64,000 nucleotides of DNA, from contig NZ_JROO01000044.1 in assembly GCF_000826685.1 (NCBI RefSeq), forward strand, positions 46,399 to 110,398, given 5' to 3'. The DNA comes from Streptomonospora alba. GTDB taxonomy: Bacteria; Actinomycetota; Actinomycetes; Streptosporangiales; Streptosporangiaceae. Below are positions 43,389 through 53,384 of this stretch, in pieces. The notes under the pieces were generated by a model. It saw only the letters and a list, made by a program, of their open reading frames with translations. It did not search any database and was not told the origin of the DNA. The stretch's first letter is position 1, and each line of letters begins with the position of its first letter. The position numbers were made by a program, and so were the translations under genes.

Positions 43389-44012
43389 TCAGACCAGCAG
43401 CAGCACAACGATCAGCAGGAACACCGGGGCGCCGAGCGCCGCCAGAGCGTCCGGCGCCCACACCGTGGCCGGCTCGCTCGGCCCCGGCGCCGCCGCGGGC
43501 TCCTCCTCGCCGGCCCTCTCGGCCGCCGCCCGGACCCCCGGTTCGGCCTTGCGGCGCTCGGCCTCCGCGCGCAGGTGCCGGGCGGCCAGATCGGTCGGGC
43601 GCATCGAGGCCGGGTCGGCGTCCTCGTCCAGGGCGTAGGCGGGACCGTCGCCGGCCCGGCGCAGGTTCTCGCGGACCCGCGCGCGCTTGGTCTCGCGCAG
43701 CGGCCAGGAGCGGAACACCTGCTCGCCGGCGTGGATCCGCAGCACGTCGGTGACGTCGGCCCAGGTGAACACCGACCACGGGACGAAGGTGTCGCGCAGC
43801 GGATTGACCAGGCGCACCCCCTCGGCGGTGGGCACCACGCGCGGGCGCAGCCACAGCACATAAGCCACGCCCACGGTGATCATCAGCACCGAACCGGCGA
43901 TGAGGCTGGAGGCGCCGCTGCCGCGCAGGGCCAGATCCGCGATCAGCACGACGACGATCACCACCCAGGCCCATCCCGCAAGGCGGGAGGCCGGCGCGGT
44001 CAGCGGCTTCAT
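43389..44012 (-). CDS. Membrane protein with bacterial PH domain
   Basis: 207 residues from ATG 44012, overlapping the add stop by ATGA. Two N-terminal helices ([21 protein letters not shown] and [20 protein letters not shown]) are followed by [40 protein letters not shown] and [19 protein letters not shown], a bPH_6/DUF2581-like fold. The rest is charged and low in complexity, with a final hydrophobic stretch ([15 protein letters not shown]) that may be a third helix. Overlap with add implies coupled translation. Role unknown. Confidence 0.82.
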   Translation of the reverse strand: MKPLTAPASRLAGWAWVVIVVVLIADLALRGSGASSLIAGSVLMITVGVAYVLWLRPRVVPTAEGVRLVNPLRDTFVPWSVFTWADVTDVLRIHAGEQVFRSWPLRETKRARVRENLRRAGDGPAYALDEDADPASMRPTDLAARHLRAEAERRKAEPGVRAAAERAGEEEPAAAPGPSEPATVWAPDALAALGAPVFLLIVVLLLV

Positions 44013-45118
44013 TGCGTCGCCCACTTCAGCTGCGCGAACCCCGGCTTGATGCGCCCGTTGATCAAGGACAGCCGCTCGTCGAAGGGCAGGAACGCCGACT
44101 TCATCGCGTTGACCGTGAACCACTCCAGGTCGTCCCAGCCGTAGCCGAAGGCCGTGGAGAGCTTGAAGAACTCCTCGGAGAGGCTCGTGCCGCTCTGCAA
44201 CCGGTTGTCGGTGTTGACGGTGACGCGGAAGCGCAGCTCGCGCAGCATGCCGATGGGGTGCTCGGCGATCGAGGGCGCCGCTCCCGTCTGCACGTTGGAG
44301 CTGGGGCACATCTCCAGCGGAACGCGCTGGTCGCGCACGTAGTTGGCCAGGCGCCCCATCCGGACCTCGCTACCGCCGCCCTCGGCGCGCAGGTGCTCGA
44401 TGTCGTCGACGATCCGCACCCCGTGGCCCAGCCGGTCGGCGCCGCACCACTGCAGGGCCTCCCAGATCGACGGCAGCCCGAACGCCTCGCCGGCGTGGAT
44501 GGTGAAGTGGGCGTTCTCCCGGCTCATGTACTCGAAGGCGTCCAGGTGGCGGGTGGGCGGGTAGCCGGCTTCGGCTCCGGCGATGTCGAATCCCACCACA
44601 CCCACGTCGCGGTAGCGCACCGCCAGCTCGGCGATCTCCAGCGAGCGGGCGGCGTGGCGCATCGCCGTGAGCAGGGTTCCGACGATGATCGGCCGGCCCT
44701 GCGCGGCGGCGCGCTCCTGGCCGATACGGAATCCCTCCAGCACCGCCTCGACGACCTCGTCCAGCGACAGGCCCTGCTCCAGGTGCAGTTCGGGTGCGTA
44801 ACGGACCTCGGCGTAGACGACACCGTCGGCTGCCAGGTCCTCGGCGCACTCGGCCGCGACCCGCTCCAGGGCTTCGCGGGTCTGCATGACGGCCACGGTG
44901 TGGGAGAAGGTCTCCAGATAGCGCTCCAGCGCTCCGGAGTCCGCGGCGTCGCGGAACCACGTCCCCAACTCGGCGGGGTGGCGTGCGGGCAGTCCGGTGT
45001 AGCCGACGGCCTCGGCCAGCTCTACGACGGTCTCCGGGCGCAGCCCGCCGTCGAGGTGGTCGTGCAGCAGCACCTTGGGCGCGCGGCGGATGTCGTCCAG
45101 GGTCAACGGGTGGCTCAT
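44009..45118 (-). CDS. add: Adenosine deaminase
   Basis: 369 residues. [15 protein letters not shown] carries the first metal His pair, [28 protein letters not shown] gives the next His and catalytic Glu, DRLGHGVRI the catalytic His, and [13 protein letters not shown] the final Asp ligand. NTDN replaces the STDD of mammalian ADA, as I recall for other actinobacterial Add proteins. It converts adenosine to inosine, the substrate of the PNP encoded 1.3 kb away. No Shine-Dalgarno sequence precedes the ATG; a CATCCT lies 7 nt upstream. Assignment is certain. Confidence 0.96.
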   Translation of the reverse strand: MSHPLTLDDIRRAPKVLLHDHLDGGLRPETVVELAEAVGYTGLPARHPAELGTWFRDAADSGALERYLETFSHTVAVMQTREALERVAAECAEDLAADGVVYAEVRYAPELHLEQGLSLDEVVEAVLEGFRIGQERAAAQGRPIIVGTLLTAMRHAARSLEIAELAVRYRDVGVVGFDIAGAEAGYPPTRHLDAFEYMSRENAHFTIHAGEAFGLPSIWEALQWCGADRLGHGVRIVDDIEHLRAEGGGSEVRMGRLANYVRDQRVPLEMCPSSNVQTGAAPSIAEHPIGMLRELRFRVTVNTDNRLQSGTSLSEEFFKLSTAFGYGWDDLEWFTVNAMKSAFLPFDERLSLINGRIKPGFAQLKWATQ

Positions 45119-45125
45119 ACAGTTC

Positions 45126-45131
45126 AGGATG
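45126..45131 (-). promoter_or_regulatory. -10-like CATCCT, leaderless start for add
   Basis: CATCCT is separated by 7 nt from ATG 45118, in line with the other leaderless candidates here, though its first base deviates from TAnnnT. Confidence 0.3.
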
Positions 45132-45160
45132 CCACCCGGCAGAACCCGCCGGCGCGCACC

Positions 45161-46402
45161 TCAGGCCAGCGCCGCGTCCTGCACGGTGTCGCTGCCCGCC
45201 GAGCGGGCGCACTCCCACAGCGCGGTCAGCGCGGTGGCCGACATCAGCTGCACGCCCACGCCGATGGCGCTCTCGTCGACGTCGAAGTCGCCGCGGTGCA
45301 GGTCCAGCATCGGCGAAGCCGAGCGCGGGGCGTGGGTGCCCAAGCGGGCCAGTGCGCCCGGCACGTGCTCCAGGTACCAGGCGAAGTCCTCGCCCCCCAG
45401 GCTCTGGGGAGTGTCGGTCACGGACTCGGGGCCCAGCGCCTGGTTGCAGGCGTCCTGCAGCATCTTCACGCTGGAGGATTCGTTGACCGTGGGCGGCACG
45501 CCGCGGCGGTAGTCGACCTCGGCGCGGGCTCCGTATCCGGCGACGACCGAGTCGACGAGCTCGCGGATGAGGTCGGGGGCCGCGTGCCAGGCGTCGTCGT
45601 CCAGGCAGCGGACGGTCCCCTCGGCCACGCCGTCGTCGGGGATGGCGTTGGGGGCCGATCCGGCGCTGACGCGGCCCCAGACCAGGCTGAACCCCGCGCG
45701 GGGGTCCACCCGCCGCGACAGCGCGGCGGGCAGCTCGGTGACGACCTTGCCCAGGGCGTAGACGAGGTCGGAGGTCAGGTGCGGGCGAGCGGTGTGGCCG
45801 CCGGCACCCGACAGCCGCACCATCACCTGGTCGCAGGCGGCGGTGATGGGACCGGTGCGCAAACCCACCTGGCCGGTGAGCAGGCGCGGGTCGCAGTGCA
45901 GCGCGAAGACGCGGTCCACGCCGTCGATACCGCCGGCCTCGACCACCTCGCGCGCCCCGCCGGGCAGCTCCTCGGCGGGCTGGAACAGCAGCCGCACCCG
46001 GCCCGGCAGCGCGCCGGCGCGGGCCTGCTGGGCCAGGAACAGCCCCGTCGCCAGCAGCACGGTGGTGTGCACGTCGTGTCCGCAGGCGTGGGCGGCACCG
46101 GGCACGGTGGAGCGGTAGGGCACGTCCTTCTCGTCGGTGAGGGGGAGCGCGTCGATGTCGGCGCGCAGGGCGACCGTGGGGCCCTCGCCCGTGCCGATGT
46201 CGCAGACGAGGCCGGTCGTGTGCGGCAGGGGCTCGGGCACGAGTCCGATGCCGCGCAGCCGTTCGGAGATCCGCTGTGTGGTGCGGTGCTCGGCGAAGGC
46301 GAGTTCGGGGTGCATGTGCAGATCGCGCCGGAACTCGATGAACTCGCGCTTGTGGCGAGCCAGGAATGCGTTCAATTGCTCCCGCAGGTCACGCCCCTGC
46401 AT
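45161..46402 (-). CDS. M20-family amidohydrolase
   Basis: 413 residues from ATG 46402. RRDLHMHPELAFAEHRT, ALRADIDALPL, HACGHDVHTTVLLATG (metal His), LFQPAEELPGGAREVVEAGG (catalytic Glu), FALHCDPRLLTGQVG and the late SLGGEDFAWYL are the AmiA/HipO-type M20D motifs. It hydrolyses N-acyl or amide bonds of amino-acid conjugates using two metals. The start overlaps the preceding ligase gene by 14 nt, so both are co-translated. Mycobacterial amiA1/amiB1 lie in a comparable neighbourhood. Natural substrate unknown. Confidence 0.92.
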   Translation of the reverse strand: MQGRDLREQLNAFLARHKREFIEFRRDLHMHPELAFAEHRTTQRISERLRGIGLVPEPLPHTTGLVCDIGTGEGPTVALRADIDALPLTDEKDVPYRSTVPGAAHACGHDVHTTVLLATGLFLAQQARAGALPGRVRLLFQPAEELPGGAREVVEAGGIDGVDRVFALHCDPRLLTGQVGLRTGPITAACDQVMVRLSGAGGHTARPHLTSDLVYALGKVVTELPAALSRRVDPRAGFSLVWGRVSAGSAPNAIPDDGVAEGTVRCLDDDAWHAAPDLIRELVDSVVAGYGARAEVDYRRGVPPTVNESSSVKMLQDACNQALGPESVTDTPQSLGGEDFAWYLEHVPGALARLGTHAPRSASPMLDLHRGDFDVDESAIGVGVQLMSATALTALWECARSAGSDTVQDAALA

Positions 46403-47615
46403 GGGATGGCCCCCTGTTCTTCGTCGCATAGTCGGTGCCGGTGCCGCCGCCCGCCGCCCGATTCGGGGTGAGGGGCGCCGCCGGGAAGACGTCGGCGCGG
46501 AAGTCCGCCACCAGTGAGTCCACGACGTCGTTGAGGGTGCCGCCGCCGTCGATGACGGCGCGCTGACGCTCGTAGGAAGCGCCCGTGTCGAGGACCTCGG
46601 AGACCACGCCCAGGTCCTCGGCGCAGCCCAGCCGTGCCGCGACGGGTTCGAGCTCGCGGAGCAGCTCGTGCAGGTCGTCGCGCAGCGGCATGGTGTGCCC
46701 CCGCTCGTCGGTGATGATCCGGGCGTCCAAGCCGTAGCGGGTCGCCCGCCATTTGTTGTCGTTGACCACCCATGAGGGCGGATTGGGAAGCCCGTAGCCG
46801 CGGTCGAGCTGCTGATCGAACAGCCGGACCAGGCTCTGGGACAACGCGGCGGCCATGCCGACCTCGCGCAGTGTGGGGATGCCGTCGAACATCCGGATCT
46901 CGATCGTGCCGAAATCGGGATGCGGACGGACGTCCCACCAGACTTCCTTGATACTCGATATGGTCCCCGCTCGGAGCAGGGTTTCCATATATTCCTCGAA
47001 CGCGTCCCAGTGCTGCAGGCGCGGCGGCGGTCCCGCGGTGGGCAGCGCGCCGAAGATGATCGACCGGCTGGAGGCCAGTCCGGTGTCGTGACCGCTCCAG
47101 AACGGGCTGGAGGCGGTCAGGGCGAGGAAGTGCGGCAGGTAGTTGGACAGCGCGTTCACGATCGGGATGGCCTTCTCGCGCGAACGCACCCCCACATGGA
47201 CGTGCACGCCGAAGGTGAGGATGCGCCGCGCCAGCCACTGCATCTCGTCGATGAGCTCGCCGTAGCGCTGGACCGGCGAGAGGGTCTGATCGCGCCAGTC
47301 GTCCAGCGGATGCGTGCCGGCGCAGATGAGGGCGGCGTCGCGGCCGTCCAGCACGGAGCCGAGCCGCTCGATGCTGCCCGCCAGGTCGAACCGGGCCTCC
47401 TCGACCGTCTCGCAGATGCCGGTGACCACCTCGACCGTGCACTGCATCAGTTCGTGGCGCAGCGGCGGGTTCTCCGGGGTCTCACTCAGATCGGGGAGTT
47501 CGGCCAGGACCTGCTGGGCCTCCTGGCGAAGGTGGCGGGTGTGCGCGTCGACGAGCTGGAGTTCCCACTCCACGCCGAGGGTGGCGCGCTGGGAATCGTT
47601 GAATTCGATGGCCAC
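46389..47615 (-). CDS. YbdK-like carboxylate-amine ligase (glutamate-cysteine ligase family 2)
   Basis: 408 residues from GTG 47615, five nt after GGAGGT. EFNDSQRATLGVEWELQLVD is the GCS2 opening; HELMQCTVEVVTGICETVEE, LICAGTHPLDDWRDQ, FGVHVHVGVRSREKAI, WWDVRPHPDFGTIEIRMFD follow, with the ATP-binding His and Glu. The family forms gamma-glutamyl or similar amide bonds with ATP; YbdK proteins have weak glutamate-cysteine ligase activity. It is overlapped by an M20 amidohydrolase, a pairing of amide-making and amide-breaking enzymes. Actual product unknown. Confidence 0.9.
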   Translation of the reverse strand: MAIEFNDSQRATLGVEWELQLVDAHTRHLRQEAQQVLAELPDLSETPENPPLRHELMQCTVEVVTGICETVEEARFDLAGSIERLGSVLDGRDAALICAGTHPLDDWRDQTLSPVQRYGELIDEMQWLARRILTFGVHVHVGVRSREKAIPIVNALSNYLPHFLALTASSPFWSGHDTGLASSRSIIFGALPTAGPPPRLQHWDAFEEYMETLLRAGTISSIKEVWWDVRPHPDFGTIEIRMFDGIPTLREVGMAAALSQSLVRLFDQQLDRGYGLPNPPSWVVNDNKWRATRYGLDARIITDERGHTMPLRDDLHELLRELEPVAARLGCAEDLGVVSEVLDTGASYERQRAVIDGGGTLNDVVDSLVADFRADVFPAAPLTPNRAAGGGTGTDYATKNRGPSHAGA

Positions 47616-48120
47616 GGTCAACCTCCGCACTGTCGTCCGGCCGGGTCGGGCACCGACGCTGACCGCACACTAGGCGAGGCGCCGCCCGCGTGGTGGGTAC
47701 GCGTCATGAGGTTTCCGTTCCTGGGGGATCGGGCGACGTGGGACGGGTCGAGCTGCGCGGACGCCGATGAGGGTCGGCGCTGCACCGGGGCCGCAGCCGG
47801 CCCCGGTCCGAGGGGTGCTCCCGGCGCGCGAACCCGGTCGGGTGCGATCGGGACGCCGCCGGCGTTCGCGGTACGCCGGTGGCGGCGGACCCGCGCGCGA
47901 CCGCGCGCGTGGAGGCCGCGTCCGAGCACGGAACACGCGGTTTCGCAGGCGGCGCCGTGCGGGCTGCCGTCCGCGCGTTCGAAGATCACGCTACACAACA
48001 ACAGGGGAGACTACCCCGAAGTAACCGATACGTGACCTCGGTGGTCGATGCGGTCTACGGACTGCCGACCAGGGCTGCCGACATTAGTGCAGAATGTCGC
48101 GATCGCCCCGTCAGTGCCGT
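47616..48120. other. 505-bp gap between ligase and BrkB genes
   Basis: No convincing gene. It includes the ligase upstream region and a 7-bp inverted repeat CGACATT (48079-48085) / AATGTCG (48093-48099) with a 7-nt loop, 22 nt beyond the BrkB stop, possibly its terminator. An AT-rich patch lies at 47985-48035. Confidence 0.45.
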
Positions 48121-49308
48121 TCATTCGTCGGGATGCTCGCCGCGGCCCCGGCCGCCGCGGCGGCGCAGCCACACCAGCGCACCCGCAGCCGCCCCGGCCA
48201 GCGCCGCCGGCGGCCCGAACCGGCGCAGCGCGCTCCGGGCGCGCCGCAGCCGCCCCAGCCTGAGGGAACGGCGCTCCTGCTCGGCGGTGGGACGCGCCGG
48301 CAGACTGGCCACGGAGGTACCCAGGTTCTCGCGCACGGTTGCGCGCGGGGGCTCCTCGTCGCTCAGGCCGATCGGCAGCCCGGACGGCACCGCGCCTTGG
48401 TAGGGCGGCGGCACCGGCAGCCAGGTCGCGGTCCAGGCGGCGCACAGCAGCAGCATCCGCATGACCAGGTTGATCCACACCAGCAGTCCCACGACCACCG
48501 CGAAGGAGGCGTAGACGGGGTTGCTCAGCGTGCCGCTGATCAGCAGGGCAGCGGCGGACTTGAGGACCTCGAAGCCGATGGCGGCCATCAGCGCCCCCTG
48601 CCACAGAAGGCGCAGCGGGCGGCGGGTTCCCGACAAGCGGGAGAAGGCCACAAGGAAGATGACCGTGTCCACGGCCACGGCGACCACCAGTCCCAGGGTG
48701 CGGGTCGTCGCCACCGCGACGAGGGACTCCTCCAGGTCCAGGAACCCCAGCACCACGCTCGTGGCCGCCTGGACGACACTGGTCAACGCGACCGACCCGA
48801 GCAGGCACAGGCCCAGCACCGCCATCACCGCGATGTCGAGCAGCTTCGCCACGGCGAAGTTGGGGCCGTCGGAGACGTCGTTCAGCCAGATCCGGTGCAG
48901 CGCCTCGCGCACGGCCCCCACCGCCCCGACGCCCGCGTACAGCAGGCCCAGCAGGCCCACGACTCCGGCGCCGGTACGCGCATCGGCGATCTCGCCGATC
49001 GGCAGGCCCGCGGCCACTCCCGGCAGAGCCTCCCGGATGGCCTGGTCGAGGTAGTCGCGGGCATCCGGTTCGACGGCGGCGGCGTAGCCGACCGCCGCGA
49101 AGGCCAGCGCCAGCAGGGGGAAGAAGGAGAGGAACGCGTAATAGGTGACCGAGGCGGCCAGCCGGTTCCCCTGGGTTCCGGTGTAGCGCTCGAAGGCGCG
49201 GACGGCGTGGTCGGCGACCGGGCGGCGCCGGCGCACCGACCAGTAGGCCTCCATGGCCGAGTAGCGAGCGCGCCGCACCCGGTCCTTCACCGCCGTCGTC
49301 ACCGACAT
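48121..49308 (-). CDS. YihY/BrkB-family membrane protein
   Basis: 395 residues from ATG 49308 with GGAGGGGGC upstream. The family pattern FERYTGTQGNRLAASVTYYAFLSFFPLLAL is followed by about six helices, including GVVGLLGLLYAGVGAVGAVREALHRIW-type segments, AVMAVLGLCLLGSVAL, LGLVVAVAVDTVIFLVAFSR, GFEVLKSAAALLISGTL and FAVVVGLLVWINLVMRMLLL. The C-terminal ~80 residues are a basic cytosolic tail. BrkB was once thought an RNase, now treated as an inner-membrane protein of uncertain role. It is divergent from galT. Confidence 0.9.
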   Translation of the reverse strand: MSVTTAVKDRVRRARYSAMEAYWSVRRRRPVADHAVRAFERYTGTQGNRLAASVTYYAFLSFFPLLALAFAAVGYAAAVEPDARDYLDQAIREALPGVAAGLPIGEIADARTGAGVVGLLGLLYAGVGAVGAVREALHRIWLNDVSDGPNFAVAKLLDIAVMAVLGLCLLGSVALTSVVQAATSVVLGFLDLEESLVAVATTRTLGLVVAVAVDTVIFLVAFSRLSGTRRPLRLLWQGALMAAIGFEVLKSAAALLISGTLSNPVYASFAVVVGLLVWINLVMRMLLLCAAWTATWLPVPPPYQGAVPSGLPIGLSDEEPPRATVRENLGTSVASLPARPTAEQERRSLRLGRLRRARSALRRFGPPAALAGAAAGALVWLRRRGGRGRGEHPDE

Positions 49309-49565
49309 CGGCGCCGCCCCCTCCCCGGCTCTTCCCTCGTCCGGCGTATCGGTGCGCCGCCCGGCCCGCAGGGACAGGGCCTCCGGCGGCGCGTCCGGAC
49401 GACCCTAGCCAACGCGGCATCGGCGGCCGAAGAGCCGCACCCGCGCGCCCCGCGGTCGGCCGAGGCGCCGAGACCGCGAGACGTTGACCGCATTCCAGGC
49501 AGAACGAAACGATAGCGATCAAAAACCGTCATAATCGGTCGCGTGAGGTCGCAAAGGGCATGCAT

Positions 49566-49571
49566 TAGACT
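49566..49571 (+). promoter_or_regulatory. -10-like TAGACT, leaderless start for galT
   Basis: TAGACT ends 6 nt before GTG 49578. The preceding ~70 bp are AT-rich for this genome. No Shine-Dalgarno sequence is seen. Confidence 0.6.
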
Positions 49572-49577
49572 GATCTT

Positions 49578-50747
49578 GTGCGAACTCGACAGGTTTTTCG
49601 ATCGACTGGCCGGCTCGCCGACGGGCGCGAGATCATCTACTTCGACGAGACGCCCGACACCGGTCGGGCCGAGGTCGACGACCGCAGGCCGCTTCCGCCG
49701 TTCTCCACCGGATCCCAGCTGCGCTACGACCCCCTCCTGGACGAGTGGGTCGCACTGGCCGCTCACCGGCAGAACCGCACCTACCTGCCGCCGCCCGACG
49801 AGTGCCCCCTCGACCCCTCCCGGGGCGAGCGCCTGAGCGAGATCCCGGCCGGCGACTACGACGTCGTCGTCTTCGAGAACCGCTTCCCTTCGCTGGCCCC
49901 GGCACCCGAGACGGCCGCCGGCGAGGGCGACCCCGCCCTCGCCGCCCGCCCCAGCGCCGGCCGCTGCGAGGTCGTGTGCTTCACCTCCGACCACTCGGCC
50001 TCCTTCTCCGACCTCACCCCCCAACGGGCACGCACCGTCGTCGACGCCTGGGCCGACCGCACCGCGGAGCTGGGCGCACGCCCCGACGTCGCCCACGTCT
50101 ACCCGTTCGAGAACCGCGGCATCGAGATCGGGGTGACCCTTCAGCACCCCCACGGCCAGATCTACGCTTACCCGTTCGTGCCGCCGCGCATCGCGGCCAT
50201 GCGCGAGGCCGCCCGCAAGCACCGCGCCACCACCGGCGACAACCTCTTCGACACCGTGGTGGCCGACGAGCGCCGCGCCGGCAGGCGCGTGGTGGCCCAA
50301 GGCGAGCACTGGACCGCCTTCGTGCCCGCCGCCGCCCGCTGGCCCTACGAGGTCCGCCTCTTCCCGCTGCGGCGCGTGCCCACCCTGGCCCACCTCGACG
50401 AAGACCAGCGCGACGAGCTCGCCGGCATCTACCTCGACCTGCTGAGCGCCTTCGACGGCCTGTTCCCCCAGCCAGCACAGGGCACCGACCCGCCCACGCC
50501 CTACATCTCCGCCTGGCACCAGGCCCCCGTCGACGCCGACGGCGCCCCCGACACCGAGTTCGCGCTGCACCTGCAGTTGTTCACGCTGCGCCGCGCCCCT
50601 GGAAAACTGAAGTACCTCGCGGGGTCCGAATCGGGCATGGCGGCGTGGATCAACGACGTCGCCCCCGAGGACGCCGCCGACCGCATCCGTGCCGCGCTGC
50701 CCGCCTCGGCGGCAGCGCGTCCCACCGAGAACAAGGAGCAGCGTTGA
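49578..50747 (+). CDS. galT: Galactose-1-phosphate uridylyltransferase
   Basis: 389 residues from leaderless GTG 49578. [20 protein letters not shown] is the N-terminal UDP-sugar block; VFENRFPS and [21 protein letters not shown] carry the catalytic HPH (His190, His192). In DECPLDPS a Cys/Asp pair stands where many GalT have CPxCP zinc cysteines. Later [11 protein letters not shown] and [20 protein letters not shown] close the fold. It swaps UMP between UDP-glucose and galactose-1-phosphate in the Leloir pathway. Its TTGA stop overlaps galE. Confidence 0.95.
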   Translation: MRTRQVFRSTGRLADGREIIYFDETPDTGRAEVDDRRPLPPFSTGSQLRYDPLLDEWVALAAHRQNRTYLPPPDECPLDPSRGERLSEIPAGDYDVVVFENRFPSLAPAPETAAGEGDPALAARPSAGRCEVVCFTSDHSASFSDLTPQRARTVVDAWADRTAELGARPDVAHVYPFENRGIEIGVTLQHPHGQIYAYPFVPPRIAAMREAARKHRATTGDNLFDTVVADERRAGRRVVAQGEHWTAFVPAAARWPYEVRLFPLRRVPTLAHLDEDQRDELAGIYLDLLSAFDGLFPQPAQGTDPPTPYISAWHQAPVDADGAPDTEFALHLQLFTLRRAPGKLKYLAGSESGMAAWINDVAPEDAADRIRAALPASAAARPTENKEQR

Positions 50748-51727
50748 GAGTCCTGGTCACGGGAGGCGCCGGTTACATCGGCAGTGTCGTCGCCGCCCAA
50801 CTGCTGGAATCCGGCCATGAGGTGTCCGTGCTCGACGACCTGGCCACCGGCTACCGCGAGGCCGTGCCCGAGGGCTGCCGCTTCGTCGAGGGCGGCATCC
50901 GGGAACGCGCCGCCGAGGTGCTGGCCGACCACGGCATCGAGGCCGTCCTGCACTTCGCCGCACGCTCGGTGGTGCCCGAGTCGATGGCCCACCCCGAGCG
51001 CTACTGGGACGGCAACGTCGGCTGCACGCTCGCGCTGCTGGACGCCATGCGCGCCAACGGCGTCGGACGCATCGTCTTCTCCTCCACAGCCGCCGTCTAC
51101 GGCGAACCCGAGTCCTCCGAGATCCCCGAGGACGCCCCGGTGCGCCCGGGCAACCCCTACGGCGCCACCAAGGCCGCCATCGACACCGCCCTGACCGAGT
51201 TCGCGCGCCTGCACGGCATCGGCGCGGTCAGCCTGCGCTACTTCAACGTGGCCGGCGCCTACGCGGGCCTGGGCGAACGGCACGACCCCGAGACCCACCT
51301 GATCCCGATCGTGCTGCAGGTCGCGCTCGGGCTGCGCGAGTCCGTGGCCGTCTACGGCGAGGACTACCCCACTGCCGACGGCACCTGCGTGCGCGACTAC
51401 ATCCACGTCGCCGACCTCGCCGAAGCCCACCTGCTCGCCCTCGACGGCTGCCGCCCCGGCGAGCACCGGGTGTACAACCTCGGCAACGGGACCGGGTTCA
51501 GCGTGCGGCAGGTCATCGACGTCTGCCGCGAGGTCACCGGCCATCCCGTCCCCGCGGTCTCCGCTGAGCGGCGCCCGGGCGACCCCGCCGTCCTGGTCGC
51601 CTCCAGCGAGCGCGCCCGCCGCGAGCTGGGGTGGACGCCGCGCCGCCCCGAACTGCGCCGGATCGTCGCCGACGCCTGGGACTTCCACACCAGCGGCAGC
51701 GAGGCCGCCGGCCACCCGGCCGGCTGA
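50744..51727 (+). CDS. galE: UDP-glucose 4-epimerase
   Basis: 327 residues from TTG 50744, overlapping the galT stop (TTGA), with AAGGAG upstream. [20 protein letters not shown] binds [28 protein letters not shown] and [11 protein letters not shown] (Tyr-x3-Lys) are catalytic; LRYFNVAGA and [18 protein letters not shown] are GalE-specific. It interconverts UDP-galactose and UDP-glucose. A longer upstream frame is only the shadow of galT. Besides galactose use it may supply UDP-galactose to envelope glycans. Assignment is secure. Confidence 0.95.
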   Translation: MRVLVTGGAGYIGSVVAAQLLESGHEVSVLDDLATGYREAVPEGCRFVEGGIRERAAEVLADHGIEAVLHFAARSVVPESMAHPERYWDGNVGCTLALLDAMRANGVGRIVFSSTAAVYGEPESSEIPEDAPVRPGNPYGATKAAIDTALTEFARLHGIGAVSLRYFNVAGAYAGLGERHDPETHLIPIVLQVALGLRESVAVYGEDYPTADGTCVRDYIHVADLAEAHLLALDGCRPGEHRVYNLGNGTGFSVRQVIDVCREVTGHPVPAVSAERRPGDPAVLVASSERARRELGWTPRRPELRRIVADAWDFHTSGSEAAGHPAG

Positions 51728-51824
51728 GCGCCCGCCACGGCGCCCCCGGGCGCCGATCCGCCGATTCAACGCAGCGGACGCGGCAGTGTGCGGCGCCCGC
51801 GCAGCCAGCGAGGAGAGATCAAGC

Positions 51825-53156
51825 GTGTTGGACCGCCTTCTCGCGCCGTTCCGGCGCGCAGCGGAGCCGCAGGCGAGCACCGGCCCCGCCGCCGCGGCCG
51901 AGGACACCGCACAGCGGCAGGCCCCCTCCGGCGGCCGAGCCGATCCCCAGAGTCCGCAGCAGGCGCCGCAGGAGAGTGAACGCCTCGTCGACCCCGGCGA
52001 GGTCGCCGCCGCATTCGCCGACGCCTTCGGCCGCGACCCGCTGGGCGTCTGGCACGCCCCCGGCCGCGTCAACCTGATGGGCGAGCACACCGACTACAAC
52101 GACGGCCTGGTGCTGCCCATCGCCCTGCCGTGGGGCGTCACAGCGGCACTGCTGCCTACCGGAGACGGCACCGCCGAAGTCCGCAGCGCCCAGCGCCCCG
52201 GTGAGCGGGTCCGCTTCACCACCGCCGACCTCGATCCCCAGGACCCGGTCGAGGGCTGGGCCGGCTATGTGGCCGGCGTGTTCTGGGCGGCACGCGAGGC
52301 GGGCCACCTGCCCGCCGACGCCGGCGCCCGCATCCTGCTCGACTCCGACCTGCCCATCGGCGCCGCGCTGTCCTCCTCGGCGGCCCTGGAGTGCGCGGTG
52401 CTGCTCGCCCTGGCCGAGGCGCACGGACTCGACCACCTGGCCGCCGACCGCCCCGCGATGGCCACCGTCGCCCGCCGCGCCGAGAACGCCTACGTCGGCG
52501 CCCCCACGGGCATCCTCGACCAGAGCGCCTCGCTGCGCTGCACCGAGAACCACGCCCTCTACCTGGACTGCCGCAGCGGCGCGGGCAGCGACGTCACCTT
52601 CGACCTGGACACGGCCGGACTGCGGCTGCTCATCATCGACACCCGGGTCGAGCACACGCTCAGCGACACCACCGGCGGCTACGCCGCCCGCCACGAGGAG
52701 TGCACCCGCGCGGCCCGCGAACTCGGCGTGGAGGCGCTGCGCGACGTCGAGGACCTGGAGGCGGCCCTGACCCGGCTGGAGGACCCCGTCCTGATCAAGC
52801 GGGTGCGCCACGTCGTCACCGAGATCCACCGGGTGAACGCGGCGATGGGCCTGATGCGCGCCGGCGCCCTGGGCGATCTCGGCGCGGTGTTCACCGCATC
52901 CCATCTGTCGATGCGCGACCAGTTCGAGATCTCCACCCCCGAACTCGACCTGGCTGTGGAGACCGCCGTGGCCGCCGGCGCCCGCGGCGCCCGCATGACC
53001 GGCGGCGGCTTCGGCGGCAGCGCCATCGCCCTGGTCCCCGAGTCTCGCCTGGACGCGGTCAGCAAGGCCGTCACCGACGCCTTCGCCGGGAAGGACTTCA
53101 CCGCCCCGTCCCTGCGAGCCGCCCTGCCCTCGCAGGGAGCCCGCCGCCTGCGCTGA
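51825..53156 (+). CDS. galK: Galactokinase with N-terminal extension
   Basis: 443 residues from GTG 51825 (AGGAG upstream). The galactokinase core starts near residue 58: GRVNLMGEHTDYNDGLVLPI (GHMP motif 1), DLPIGAALSSSAALECAVLL (motif 2) and GARMTGGGFGGSAIALV (motif 3), in family order. It phosphorylates galactose at C1. The first ~55 residues are Ala/Pro/Gln/Glu-rich and look disordered; no alternative in-frame start lies at the core. It follows galE by 97 nt and ends just before a very strong hairpin terminator. Confidence 0.94.
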   Translation: MLDRLLAPFRRAAEPQASTGPAAAAEDTAQRQAPSGGRADPQSPQQAPQESERLVDPGEVAAAFADAFGRDPLGVWHAPGRVNLMGEHTDYNDGLVLPIALPWGVTAALLPTGDGTAEVRSAQRPGERVRFTTADLDPQDPVEGWAGYVAGVFWAAREAGHLPADAGARILLDSDLPIGAALSSSAALECAVLLALAEAHGLDHLAADRPAMATVARRAENAYVGAPTGILDQSASLRCTENHALYLDCRSGAGSDVTFDLDTAGLRLLIIDTRVEHTLSDTTGGYAARHEECTRAARELGVEALRDVEDLEAALTRLEDPVLIKRVRHVVTEIHRVNAAMGLMRAGALGDLGAVFTASHLSMRDQFEISTPELDLAVETAVAAGARGARMTGGGFGGSAIALVPESRLDAVSKAVTDAFAGKDFTAPSLRAALPSQGARRLR

Positions 53157-53172
53157 GGGCACGGCGGCACCG

Positions 53173-53219
53173 CCGCGCACCGAGGCCCCCTCGCCCCGCG
53201 AGGGGGCCTCGGTGCGCGG
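53173..53219 (+). terminator. Very strong terminator after galK
   Basis: Perfect 22-bp inverted repeat with a 3-nt CCC loop starting 16 nt after the galK stop; the core GAGGCCCCCTCGC pairs with GCGAGGGGGCCTC. No U run. Confidence 0.85.
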
Positions 53220-53384
53220 ACGCCTCGCGAGCCGTTCGGACGGGAATCCGGTGGCGCGTGCGCGCTGGAGGCGGCTTTAGGTCGGTCGTAGCCGGAACCT
53301 GACTAGGCTGTGGCGAGTCCCAACGCATGAAGGGGGCGTAGGTGGACCGCACAGTGGTGTACGCACAGATGGGCGACCAGAGGC

